From: Microbispora triticiradicis
GTDB taxonomy: Bacteria > Actinomycetota > Actinomycetes > Streptosporangiales > Streptosporangiaceae
Length of the DNA: 64,000 nt
Assembly: GCA_003260025.2 (NCBI GenBank)
Contig: QFZU02000192.1
Span: forward strand, 1 to 64,000
Direction of reading: 5' to 3'
In this document: piece by piece, positions 51,429 through 59,618 of the stretch
How positions within the stretch are numbered: the stretch's first letter is position 1
Layout of the letters: every line of letters begins with the position of its first letter
Notes under the pieces: generated by a model
The model's database searches: none
Seen by the model: the letters and a program-made list of their open reading frames with translations, nothing else
Told to the model about the DNA's origin: nothing
Position numbers and translations under genes: made by a program

Positions 51429-53024
51429 ATGCCAGGAGAGTCCGTACCCGTCCTCGTCGCCGGGGCAGGCCTGGCGGGCCTGTCCACCGCGATGTTCCTC
51501 GGCGTCCACGGGGTGCCCGCGCTCGTCGTGGAGCGCCACACGGGCCTGTCCACCCAGCCCAAGGCGCGGGGGCAGATGCCCCCCACCATGGAGGCGCTCG
51601 CCACGGCCGGGGTGGCCGGGCGGTTCCTCGCCGCGGCGCCGCCGGGGACGGACGAGAGCATCATCGTGATCGCGGAGAGCGTCACGGGCCGGGTCCTGCA
51701 CGACTTCGTGCAGGCCGCTCCGGACATGTCCGCCCTGTCTCCCGCGCCGATGGGCATGGTCAGCCAGGAGCGCGCCGAGCGCATCCTCGCAGAAAGGGCC
51801 GTCGAACTCGGGGCGGAGATCAGGTTCTCCACGGTGCTGGAGTCGTTCCGGCAGGACGGCGACTCCGTCGTCGCGTCGCTCGTGGACCGCGCGACCGGAC
51901 GGCGGCGGACCGTCACGGCCCGCTATCTGGTCGGCGCGGACGGGCACAAGGGCACGATCAGGGACGCCGCCGGGATCGCGGCGCACGGCAGGACCTCGTT
52001 CGGGCCGATGCGGACGATGTTCCTGCAGTTCGAGGCCGACCTCGACGTGACGCTCAAGGGCGCCGCGTTCGGCCTGTTCTACATCCAGAACCCCGCACTG
52101 CCCGGCGGGTCGGCCACCGTGGTCACCACCGATCACCCCGGCCGCTACGTGCTGAGCTGCGTCTTCGACCCCGGTGAGGAGCCCGGCCCGGACCGGCTCA
52201 CCGAGGTGATCCGCATCGCCTGCGGGGTGCCCGGCCTGAACCCGCGCGTCGTGGACGCCGCCTGGTCGTCCCCGGGCGGGCACGTCACCCGGGTCGCCGA
52301 CACCTTCCGCTCCGGGCGGGTCGTCCTGGCCGGGGACGCCGCCCACCTGATGCCGCCGACCGGCGGGCAGGGCGGCAACGCCGCCGTCCTGGACGGCTAT
52401 CACCTCGCCTGGCGGCTCGCGTACACGCTGGCGGGCCTCGCCGGTCCGGGCCTGGTCGCCTCCTACGACGCCGAGCGCCGGCCGTACGCCGACGTCCTCG
52501 CCGAGCAGCAGTACGCGAACATGGTCCAGCGGCACGCTCCGCACCTGCGCGACGAGAGCGTCGCCGAGATCATGGATCCCGCGGTGGGACTGTTCGGGTA
52601 CGTCTGCCCGTCGGGCGCCTTCGCCGCCGAGCCGGACGACGGCCGTCCCCTCTTCGAGAACCCGGCCTCGCCCTCGGGACGCCCGGGAACGCGGGCGCCG
52701 CACGTGCGGCTCGACCGCGAGGGCGTTCCGGTCTCCTCCCGCGACCTGTTCGGCACGGCGTTCACGTTGCTCGCGGGTCCGGCGGGAGAACCGTGGGAGA
52801 AGGCGGCGGCCGAGGCCGCGCGGCGGACCGGTGTCACCGTCGGGACGCACGTCGTCGGAGCCGCGGGGGGCCTCGGCGATCCGGAGGGCCGGTTCACCGC
52901 CGCCTACGGGATCACGGCCGAGGGCGCCTCGCTCGTACGGCCGGACGGCGTCGTCGCCTGGCGGTCGCGTGGCCCCGCCGCCGCCGGCGAACTGGAGGCC
53001 GCGCTGCGTACGGTCCTCGCGTGA
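51429..53024 (+). CDS. Aromatic flavin hydroxylase (RdmE/TetX-like group A)
   Basis: A 531-residue group A FAD monooxygenase of the polyketide aromatic hydroxylase type. Seen: LVAGAGLAGLSTAMFLGVHG, RGQMPPTMEALATAG, GADGHKGTIRDAAG and AGDAAHLMPPTGGQGGN with a C-terminal thioredoxin-like domain. ATG at 51429 with AGGGAG upstream. Under the MarR palindrome; tailoring or detoxification of an aromatic antibiotic. Confidence 0.9.
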   Translation: MPGESVPVLVAGAGLAGLSTAMFLGVHGVPALVVERHTGLSTQPKARGQMPPTMEALATAGVAGRFLAAAPPGTDESIIVIAESVTGRVLHDFVQAAPDMSALSPAPMGMVSQERAERILAERAVELGAEIRFSTVLESFRQDGDSVVASLVDRATGRRRTVTARYLVGADGHKGTIRDAAGIAAHGRTSFGPMRTMFLQFEADLDVTLKGAAFGLFYIQNPALPGGSATVVTTDHPGRYVLSCVFDPGEEPGPDRLTEVIRIACGVPGLNPRVVDAAWSSPGGHVTRVADTFRSGRVVLAGDAAHLMPPTGGQGGNAAVLDGYHLAWRLAYTLAGLAGPGLVASYDAERRPYADVLAEQQYANMVQRHAPHLRDESVAEIMDPAVGLFGYVCPSGAFAAEPDDGRPLFENPASPSGRPGTRAPHVRLDREGVPVSSRDLFGTAFTLLAGPAGEPWEKAAAEAARRTGVTVGTHVVGAAGGLGDPEGRFTAAYGITAEGASLVRPDGVVAWRSRGPAAAGELEAALRTVLA

Positions 53025-53077
53025 CCGGGCCGGAGCGTGACCAGGCGGCAGCGTGATCGGGCCGGGGCAGGCGGGGG

Positions 53078-54325
53078 TCAGTAGCCGTAGCGGCTCTTCA
53101 GGTGGCGCCAGAGGTCACGCAGCATCCACGCGTCGAACTCGGTGATGGAGGTGGCCGTGCCCGCCTTCATGAGGAAGCAGCACTGGCCGGTCGGCGTCCA
53201 GTCGTAGAAGTCGTCCAGCCCGAAACCGTGCCCGATCTCGTGCAGCAGGATGTGGATGTCGTCGCTGCCGAGGTTGTCCACGAGATACTCGCTGCCGACG
53301 CGCTGGCCCCAGTCGCCTCCCGCGCCGCCGTCCATGCCCGCCGTGAGCCACAGGGACATGTCGTAGTGGTGGGAGGCCCCGCCGGGACAGTCGGGATAGG
53401 CGCCCGACTGGTTGAAGAAGCGGCCGCAGGGCTCCGCGCACTGCGGCGCGTTCTCCCGCATGTCGCCGACGTACACGTCGACCGAGTCGTCGTCCCACTG
53501 CAGCGTGGCGCGGTCGCGGACCGCCCAGCCGACCACCTTGACCGGCACCTCGGCGTACGGCCAGCCGTCGTGACCGGCCATCACGTTCATCCACTTGCCG
53601 AACGACCTGCCCAGCGCGGCGTGGATGCGGTCGCGCAACTCAGCGGACACGGGGGCGGGGGAGTCCCAGCGGACGCAGTAGTTGATCGATCCGCCGTTGG
53701 CCATGATCTGGTCCCAGCCGAAGTTGCGGAAGCCGTACGGATCGCGGTCGCCGGACTCGGTGTGCCGCCAGACCTCGTCGAGCGGCGTGACCAGGGCGGC
53801 GGGCGGGTTCCAGCCGCTCTGGGCGGCGGCGGTGTCGGCGAAGGCCTTGACCTCCAGGAGCCCGACCGCGGCCTTCCCGCTCTCCAGCACGATCCGCAGC
53901 CGGGTGGTGGTGACGGCGGGGAAGGAGGCGGTGACGTAGCCGTCCACAGTGACGGGGTAGGCGGCGGGGATGTCGGCGTAGGCGGCGCCGTCCCAGCTCT
54001 GCAGCCTCCAGGAGACCGGCTCCCGGACGCCGCCTCCGTCGTCGAAGAAGTACACCTGCGCCGAGGAGATCGTCTGGGCCGAGGGCCAGGTCAGCAGGGC
54101 CCACTGTTCGCCCGCCTGCGGCCACGTGCCCCATCGGCGGTTCCGGAGGTCGTTCGAGCGTGACGGGTCGACGCCGTCGTTGATCGCGGCGACGTTCTCC
54201 CAGGGGGAGGTGTAGGAGGCGGTCGCGGTGGCCCAGGGGGCCACGTTGACGACGGCGGCGTCCGACCGCGTGGGCACCAGCAGGAAGCCGGCGAGCAACG
54301 CGACGACGGCGAACAGACGCCTCAT
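53078..54325 (-). CDS. Secreted metallopeptidase with F5/8C-like domain
   Basis: A 415-residue secreted protein: signal peptide (1-23, RRLFAVVALLAGFLLVP), a discoidin/F5-8C-like beta domain (about 25-165; ATASYTSPWENVAAINDG) and a peptidase part with HEIGHGFGLDDFYDW (extended HExxHxxGxxD zinc motif). The Cys pairs (CAEPCG; GQCC) suggest extracytoplasmic disulfides. ATG with AAGGAG upstream. Likely degrades or binds extracellular polymer; substrate unknown. Confidence 0.87.
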   Translation of the reverse strand: MRRLFAVVALLAGFLLVPTRSDAAVVNVAPWATATASYTSPWENVAAINDGVDPSRSNDLRNRRWGTWPQAGEQWALLTWPSAQTISSAQVYFFDDGGGVREPVSWRLQSWDGAAYADIPAAYPVTVDGYVTASFPAVTTTRLRIVLESGKAAVGLLEVKAFADTAAAQSGWNPPAALVTPLDEVWRHTESGDRDPYGFRNFGWDQIMANGGSINYCVRWDSPAPVSAELRDRIHAALGRSFGKWMNVMAGHDGWPYAEVPVKVVGWAVRDRATLQWDDDSVDVYVGDMRENAPQCAEPCGRFFNQSGAYPDCPGGASHHYDMSLWLTAGMDGGAGGDWGQRVGSEYLVDNLGSDDIHILLHEIGHGFGLDDFYDWTPTGQCCFLMKAGTATSITEFDAWMLRDLWRHLKSRYGY

Positions 54326-54576
54326 ACAGGCTCCTTCGCGGCGACGTGGCGGTCCACGCGCCGCTGTGGGGGGTGTGGCACGGTCTCCGAGTTTTTTCCG
54401 TCCGATTTGTGGTGTCAAGGGGATGAATTACGGTCATGTGCCGTTGGTGCGGCGGAATCGCGTGAGATCGCCCCGGACGTCCGCCGCCATCGCCCGTCCT
54501 GCCAGCCGTTTCACCCCGCGGATCGCCGGGCCAGTCAGGCGGTGAACCGGGAGAGACGCCTTTTCGTCTAGTCGGC

Positions 54577-55485
54577 ATGAGCCGCTTCCCGTCAGCCGCC
54601 GTGGTCCTCCCCCTGGCCGTGCTGCTCGTCGTCCCGCTCGCCGCCTCCGCCTGCGGGTCGCCGCCGGACGTCGCCGCTCCCGCCGGTGACACGCGCTACA
54701 CGGCGACGGGGACCGTGCTGCAGAACCAGGACCACGGGCCGCAGCTGTGCGCCTCGGTCGCGGAGTCGTACCCTCCCCAGTGCGGCGGAGCGGACATCGT
54801 GGGCTGGGACTGGAAGGCCGTCGGCGCCGAGTCGTCCGGCGGCGTCACCTGGGGGGAGTACCGGGTGGTCGGCACCTGGGACGGCTCCCGGCTCACGCTC
54901 ACCGAACCTCCCCGCGAGGCCCGTCCGCCGGGGGGAGACCGCGCACCCGGGGGAGACGGTGGGCCGGGGACCGACATGACCAGTCCGTGTCCGGAACCCG
55001 CGGGCGGCTGGCGTCCGGTCGACCGGGCGAAGGCGACCGAGGAGGCCATGCGGGCGGCGATGGACCGCGCGGCGTCCGCGGACGAGTTCGCCGGCGGATG
55101 GCTCGACCAGCACTACATGGACGGAATCGACTCCCGTGACGTCCGCACCATCGAGAAGATCGGCAACGACCCCAGGCGGTACGTGTTGAACCTCAGGTTC
55201 ACGGGCGACCTCTCAGGGCGTGAGCGCTGGATCCGCGAGGTCTGGGGCGGCGCGCTGTGCGTGAGCGGAGCCGAGCGGACCGAGGCGGAACTCCGCCGGA
55301 TCCAGCGTGAGCTGGAGGGGGAGATGCGGAGCCGGCGGTTCCTGAACCTGGCCGTGGACACCGTCGGCAACCGGGTCGGCGCCGGTGTGTACGTCGCCAC
55401 ACCGGAGCTGCGACGGGAACTGGACGACCGCTACGGGAAGGGCGCGGTGGCGCTGGAGGGCTTCCTGAAGCCGGTGGGGAGCTGA
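54577..55485 (+). CDS. Putative lipoprotein
   Basis: A 302-residue lipoprotein: hydrophobic lead (1-25) and lipobox LAASAC with lipidated Cys26. The rest is mixed, with a Gly/Pro-rich linker (about 112-130) and a C-terminal half resembling no domain I recognise. ATG at 54577, weak ribosome site. Confidence 0.75.
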   Translation: MSRFPSAAVVLPLAVLLVVPLAASACGSPPDVAAPAGDTRYTATGTVLQNQDHGPQLCASVAESYPPQCGGADIVGWDWKAVGAESSGGVTWGEYRVVGTWDGSRLTLTEPPREARPPGGDRAPGGDGGPGTDMTSPCPEPAGGWRPVDRAKATEEAMRAAMDRAASADEFAGGWLDQHYMDGIDSRDVRTIEKIGNDPRRYVLNLRFTGDLSGRERWIREVWGGALCVSGAERTEAELRRIQRELEGEMRSRRFLNLAVDTVGNRVGAGVYVATPELRRELDDRYGKGAVALEGFLKPVGS

Positions 55486-55560
55486 GCGCGTCTGTCTGCG
55501 TGACCGCGACGTCCGCGACGGCCGGGCCGGCCGATCCTGGCCTGCCCGGAGAACGGGAGA

Positions 55561-55588
55561 GCCCCGCGAGGCGGCGACCTCGTGGGGC
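55561..55588. terminator. Hairpin between convergent genes
   Basis: An 11-bp stem GCCCCGCGAGG/CCTCGTGGGGC with one G-T wobble and a 6-nt loop, between the lipoprotein gene and the Arg/Glu repeat gene; probably ends one or both. Confidence 0.6.
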
Positions 55589-55686
55589 CATGGGTCCGGC
55601 AGGTTCGATGGGCGTGGACTATCCGGTCCTTGCGGCTGTCGCTTCCTGTCTCTCCCTGCTCTTGTCCCTGTTGCCGGGAGCCGTCG

Positions 55687-56337
55687 TCACCGTCCGAACT
55701 CCTCCCCGCCCCGCTCGCTCTCGCGGGTGCGCTCGCGCTCCGGCCCGCGGCCACGGGTCTCCTCCCGCATGCGCTCGCCGCCGCGGGTCTCCTCGCGCAT
55801 GCGCTCGCGCCCGCGCGGCTCCTCCCGGAAGCGTTCGCGTCCGCGGGTCTCTTCGCGTGTGCGTTCGCGTCCGCGGGTCTCTTCCCGCATGCGTTCGCGT
55901 CCGCGTTCCTCACGGCTACGCTCGCGTCCGCGGGTCTCTTCCCGCATGCGTTCGCGTCCGCGCGGCTCCTCCCGTATCCGCTCGCGTCCGCGGGTCTCCT
56001 CGCGCATGCGCTCGCGTCCGCGCGGCTCCTCCCGGAAGCGTTCGCGTCCGCGGGTCTCTTCGCGTGTGCGTTCGCGGCCACGAATCTCCTGCCGCGTGCG
56101 TTCGCGTCCGCGTTCCTCACGTACGCGTTCCCGCTCCCGGACCTGTCCGGTACGGCCGTACTGGCCGTACCGCTGACGCTCCCGTCCACGGCACCTGCCT
56201 CCCGGGCAGGGCTGTGCCGGAGCCTGCATGGCCTGGGCGGTGGTGCCGGCGGCGTTGGCGGACTGCGCCTGCAGCGCCACCGGGGCGGCGAGGGCCGATA
56301 CGGCGATCGTGCCGGCGGCCAGTGCTTCTCTGAGCAT
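55687..56337 (-). CDS. Secreted Arg/Glu-rich repeat protein
   Basis: A 216-residue protein with a signal peptide (about 1-29, ending LQAQSANA) and a long charged region made of about 12 copies of a 10-residue unit R-x-R-E-E-x-R-G-R-E (x = M, T, F, I or S; the sixth is T or P). No Cys except near the N terminus; no known domain. It is a polyampholyte expected to be disordered or a single alpha-helix outside the cell. ATG at 56337 with GGAG upstream. Possible wall-associated, nucleic-acid or metal-binding role; function unknown. The plus strand also reads open, as expected of the repeat. Confidence 0.7.
   Translation of the reverse strand: MLREALAAGTIAVSALAAPVALQAQSANAAGTTAQAMQAPAQPCPGGRCRGRERQRYGQYGRTGQVRERERVREERGRERTRQEIRGRERTREETRGRERFREEPRGRERMREETRGRERIREEPRGRERMREETRGRERSREERGRERMREETRGRERTREETRGRERFREEPRGRERMREETRGGERMREETRGRGPERERTRESERGGEEFGR
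55727..56130. repeat. Tandem 30-bp coding repeats
   Basis: DNA of the Arg/Glu repeat, roughly 30-bp units built on GCGTTCGCGTCCGCGGGTCT-like blocks, with one shorter unit (at the RSREE position) breaking the register. A block of several units recurs, so the array likely grew by duplication and may vary in copy number. Confidence 0.75.
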
Positions 56338-56931
56338 AGGTATCACTCCGTCGACTCCGTGATGTCACCGGGAACTCCGGCCACACGGAGCGCGATTCGA
56401 TCCATCGAACCTTTGGATCCAGACCCTGGTTCTCACGCTATGGGTAACAAACGGCACAGTCACCCATCAAGCCGCAAACAACACCTTCGCGCATCAGAAA
56501 GCGCAGCTTCCTCTGGTGTTTGGGCGCGTCGTTCCCCAGAGCTCACAGCCGCTTTGCGCGGCGGGCGAAAGCCTTCCGGGGAATTGCGTGAGGTTGGTTG
56601 TGCTCGCCCCTGCCGGGGCCGCCGCGTGCTCCGTCCCGTCCCGGCCGTTACCGCGGATCGCCGTCCGAAGCCGCGCCGATTGGGGAGGTTGCCGTGACCG
56701 TCGTCCCGCCTCCCGCCTGGGCGTACGCCACCACTCGCCGTGCCCGTCACCGGCGCGGACGCGCCGGGTGACGCGCACGGCATCCATGGGGCCGATCGGC
56801 GGACGGGCTGCCGACGCGGACGGCCGGGCGGGCTTTTCCCGGCGTTCTCCTGCACGTCCGTCCGGATACGCGGCCGGTAGATCTTTTCTCTGGGTTTCGG
56901 GGCAAAGCGCATAAACGGGGTACATTTGCCC
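56338..56931. other. Intergenic gap
   Basis: About 590 nt between divergent genes. Several open frames cross it but none has coding-like composition or a known domain. It should hold the promoters of the repeat protein and the protease; no clear consensus was identified. Confidence 0.5.
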
Positions 56932-57708
56932 ATGCGTTTCGTCCCATTTGTCATGATTATCTTTTGTATGATCGTCGGAATCGCCACCCCCGCGTCGGCC
57001 ATCACCAACGGCTCGGTGGACCGCGACGATCATCCGCAGGTGGGAGCCCTCATCGGCGACGCCCCGGAGAGCGACGGCACATGGGCGTACTGCACCGGCA
57101 CGCTGATCTCCCCGACCGTCTTCCTCACCGCCGCCCACTGCGGCCGTCCGGGGAAGCGGACGGCGCGGGTCTCCTTCGCCGGCCGCTACGAGCCCGGGGC
57201 CAAGGTCTTCACCGGCCGCTTCGTACGCGACCCGAGGTACACGCGCGGGCACCATCTCCACGACGTGGCGGTCGTCGTCTTCCCCTCCGCGGTCCCCGCG
57301 ATCAAGCCGGCCAGGCTGCCCGCCCAGGGCCTGCTCGACCGGATGCGGGACGACGGCACGTTGAAGTCGACGCGGTTCACCCCCGTCGGGTACGGCGCGC
57401 TGACCCCCACGAAGAGGGAGGGCGGGTGGCGGTTCACCTACAACGACACGCGCAACCGGACGTCCATCTCGTTCGGGCGCCTCGGCGCCACCTGGCTCAG
57501 GCTGACGCCTGACCCGGAGCGTGGGGAAGGGGGGACCTGCTTTGGAGACTCCGGCGGCCCGAACTTCCTCGGCACCGCCGACTCCGATCTGCTCGTGGCC
57601 ACGACGATCAGCGGAGTGGACGACGTCTGCAGGTCGACGAACATCGACTACCGGCTGGACACCCCCTCCGCCCGGGAGTTCCTGAGGTGGTTCGTCGCTC
57701 TTCCCTGA
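56932..57708 (+). CDS. Secreted trypsin-like serine protease (S1)
   Basis: A 258-residue trypsin-like protease. Signal peptide (1-23, ending PASA), then the mature-type N terminus ITNGS directly follows the predicted cleavage site. Catalytic triad His69 (LTAAHC), Asp111 (HDVAVV) and Ser207 (GDSGGP). ATG at 56932 is preferred to a TTG two codons earlier. With no visible propeptide it could be active on secretion. Confidence 0.9.
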   Translation: MRFVPFVMIIFCMIVGIATPASAITNGSVDRDDHPQVGALIGDAPESDGTWAYCTGTLISPTVFLTAAHCGRPGKRTARVSFAGRYEPGAKVFTGRFVRDPRYTRGHHLHDVAVVVFPSAVPAIKPARLPAQGLLDRMRDDGTLKSTRFTPVGYGALTPTKREGGWRFTYNDTRNRTSISFGRLGATWLRLTPDPERGEGGTCFGDSGGPNFLGTADSDLLVATTISGVDDVCRSTNIDYRLDTPSAREFLRWFVALP

Positions 57709-57741
57709 CGAGTGCGGTGGCCGTCGCGGTCACGCCGCCTC

Positions 57742-57784
57742 GCGGTCCCGGGCCGGGGCGGCGCCGCCCCGGCCCGGGAACCGC
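57742..57784. terminator. Large bidirectional hairpin
   Basis: A 16-bp perfect inverted repeat CCCGGGCCGGGGCGGC with its complement, extended by GCGGT/ACCGC with one bulged A. Placed between the convergent protease and membrane-protein genes, it probably terminates both. Confidence 0.85.
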
Positions 57785-57788
57785 CTGA

Positions 57789-58661
57789 TCAGGACTTCCC
57801 GGCGGCCGGCTTCGCGTCCCGTCCCTTGAGATCGGGGGCGGGCTCACCCTTGGCCCCGCCGGAGGCGTCCACCGGCCCGGGCACCACCTCGCCGGGGGGC
57901 GGGGCGGTGACGGTCACCGGGGTGCCGAAGCCGGCGATGTCCATGACGAGACGATGGTTGTCCTTCGGGAAGTCGAACTCCAGGCGTCGCACCCGCCCCT
58001 CGTCGTCCACGTCCACCTGGCCGGAGAGCGCCGGAGACCGGAACTCCGCGTCGCCGGAGCCGGAGTCGGAGTCGGATCCGGATCCGGATCCGTCCGTCAG
58101 CGTGAAGGCGAACCGCCGCCCGCTCCACCCGGGGCCGGACGCCGGGCCGTCCTCGCGTACGTCGGTGGCCGCGCGGAGCCGCTCCAGGGCCGCCTGCGGG
58201 TCCTGCGGGGCGAGCTTGACCAGGGCGGCCGTCGGCGGCGCGTTCCGCAGTCTCTCGTCGACGCGCGGCAGCTCCTCCCATTTCGACGCGCCGGCCGGCT
58301 TCTGGTACATCAGGTCGCCGACGAAGCGGGTCTCGGACGGATCTCCCGCCTCCGCGATGACCCCGACCCGCCGGACGGGATCGAAGGCGCCGTCCCACGT
58401 CCGGCCGCCCGACTGGACGTGGATCCGGAAGCTCTCACCGCTCGTGGTGTGGAGGGCGGCGGCCACCTGGGCCTGCGCCGACGTCTGGCTCGCGGGCAGC
58501 GCCGTCACGATCACGGTCACCAGCGCGGCGGCTCCCAGCGCGGCGAGCGACGGCACCAGGACCCGCCTCGGCCGGGGGGTGATCGACGGCATGAGGTCGA
58601 TGCCCGCGGGCCGATCCTCGGTGGCTCTGACGAGCAGCGTGCGCAGGTCTCTCTCGTTCAT
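57789..58661 (-). CDS. CU044_5270-like membrane protein, probable SigE-associated anti-sigma
   Basis: A 290-residue protein: N-terminal cytoplasmic part, one membrane segment (about 34-58) and an extracytoplasmic domain with a Ser/Gly/Asp low-complexity linker and a Pro/Gly/Lys tail. It belongs to the CU044_5270-type proteins encoded next to SigE-family sigma factors. ATG with GAGGAG, 23 nt after the sigma gene. It may sense the wall or membrane and control the sigma factor; its target is inferred. Confidence 0.75.
   Translation of the reverse strand: MNERDLRTLLVRATEDRPAGIDLMPSITPRPRRVLVPSLAALGAAALVTVIVTALPASQTSAQAQVAAALHTTSGESFRIHVQSGGRTWDGAFDPVRRVGVIAEAGDPSETRFVGDLMYQKPAGASKWEELPRVDERLRNAPPTAALVKLAPQDPQAALERLRAATDVREDGPASGPGWSGRRFAFTLTDGSGSGSDSDSGSGDAEFRSPALSGQVDVDDEGRVRRLEFDFPKDNHRLVMDIAGFGTPVTVTAPPPGEVVPGPVDASGGAKGEPAPDLKGRDAKPAAGKS
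58046..58093. repeat. Short hexanucleotide slippage tract
   Basis: Runs of CCGGAG/TCGGAG/CCGGAT units here encode the Gly/Ser/Asp linker of the membrane protein. A microsatellite-like tract of this kind may vary in length. Confidence 0.5.
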
Positions 58662-58684
58662 TTCCGGCTCCTCGTGTCGGTGTC

Positions 58685-59206
58685 TCACCGGAGACCACTC
58701 CCTTCCGCCTCGGCGTGGTTGACCACCAGGCCGGGCGATATCAGTCGCCGCATCGCGTGCAGCCCACGGTGGGTGTGCGACTTGACGGTCCCCACCGAGC
58801 AGCCCATGAGGTCGGCGACCTCCGCCTCGGGCAGGTCGGCGAAGAACCGCAGCACCAGGGCGGTGCGCTGCCGCGCGGGTAACCTGGCCAGCGCGTTCCT
58901 GATGTCCTCGGCCACCGCCCGCGTCTCACCCAGGTCCTCCGTGCTCGGCATACCGGGGTGCTCGGCGCGCGGGATCTCCCGCCGCCATCGGGCCCGCCAC
59001 CAGGACCGGTGGGTGTTGACCAGGATGCGCCGCAGGTAGGCGTCGGGCTCGCTGCCGGTGTCCAGCCGATGCCAGACCTTGTACAGCTTGCCGAGGCTGG
59101 TCTGCACCAGGTCCTCGGCGGCGTGCCAGTCTCCCGTCAGCAGCACCGCCGTTCTCAGGTGATGGTCGCCCCGGCGCCGTACGAACTCCACGAAATCCGC
59201 GTCCAC
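58685..59206 (-). CDS. SigE-family ECF sigma factor
   Basis: A 173-residue sigma-70 factor of the SigE family: sigma-2 part (FVEFVRRRGDHHLRTAVLLT, GDWHAAEDLVQTSL) and sigma-4 part (LPEAEVADLMGCSVGTVKSH). GTG at 59206 has GAGGAG upstream and fits the family length better than a GTG at 59242. Followed by the membrane protein, its likely partner. Confidence 0.9.
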   Translation of the reverse strand: MDADFVEFVRRRGDHHLRTAVLLTGDWHAAEDLVQTSLGKLYKVWHRLDTGSEPDAYLRRILVNTHRSWWRARWRREIPRAEHPGMPSTEDLGETRAVAEDIRNALARLPARQRTALVLRFFADLPEAEVADLMGCSVGTVKSHTHRGLHAMRRLISPGLVVNHAEAEGSGLR

Positions 59207-59451
59207 CCGGTCTCCTCTCGTCGGCGGATGCCACCCCGACACGCCCTGAGGCGCGATCCGGGTTGACGAGAAGCGGGAAACGCGCGGCGGACCCGGGCCG
59301 GCGCCGCACGGTCCCCGGCCCGGACCTCGGCTGAACCGGTGCAGGGCGGCGGATTCGCCGAGCTGTAAGTTTCACGGTCCGGCGAGACGTTCGCACAGGT
59401 CACGGGCGTACGGGCCGCACCCCGTGCTTGACCCCCGCCAGGGGCGGAACC

Positions 59452-59468
59452 ACACTCCGCTGGAGTGT
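59452..59468. promoter_or_regulatory. Inverted repeat upstream of GH30
   Basis: ACACTCC-GCT-GGAGTGT, 7-bp arms, 18 nt after a TTGACC hexamer. Its place over a potential promoter suits a repressor site. Confidence 0.4.
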
Positions 59469-59537
59469 TACCCCCTCCGCGCACCACCTTGAGCGGTCCG
59501 CATCTCCGGTGCCTCACGTGCCGGTCCATGCGAGGGA

Positions 59538-59553
59538 ATGTTAACGCCAACAT
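59538..59553. promoter_or_regulatory. LacI-type operator candidate upstream of GH30
   Basis: ATGTTAACGCCAACAT, a 16-bp near-palindrome about a central CG, 65 nt before the xylanase start. The TGTTrrCGyyAACA pattern resembles LacI-family sugar-repressor sites. Confidence 0.5.
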
Positions 59554-59618
59554 CCGGAGCCGATAAGGAACCACGACGTCAAGGCGCGGATCGGCACCGG
59601 AGACCATGAGGAGGAGAC

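Larger units (their letters stand above)
59207..59618. other. Divergent gap before the GH30 gene
   Basis: About 410 nt between the sigma gene (minus) and the GH30 gene (plus). It contains TTGACC at 59428-59433 and two inverted repeats, listed separately. No gene was found. Confidence 0.55.

Noticed and set aside
55727..56130. Possible CRISPR array
   Set aside because: Repeats are contiguous, about 30 bp with no unique spacers, and lie within a coding frame; no cas gene is near.
55727..56176. Plus-strand open frame of Arg/Ser repeats over the repeat gene
   Set aside because: It is the antisense reading of the Arg/Glu repeat; the minus strand has a signal peptide and ribosome site, the plus strand has neither.
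56460..57261. Long open frames antisense to the trypsin-like protease promoter region
   Set aside because: Arg/Pro-rich composition typical of shadow frames in GC-rich DNA, with no domain and no convincing start.
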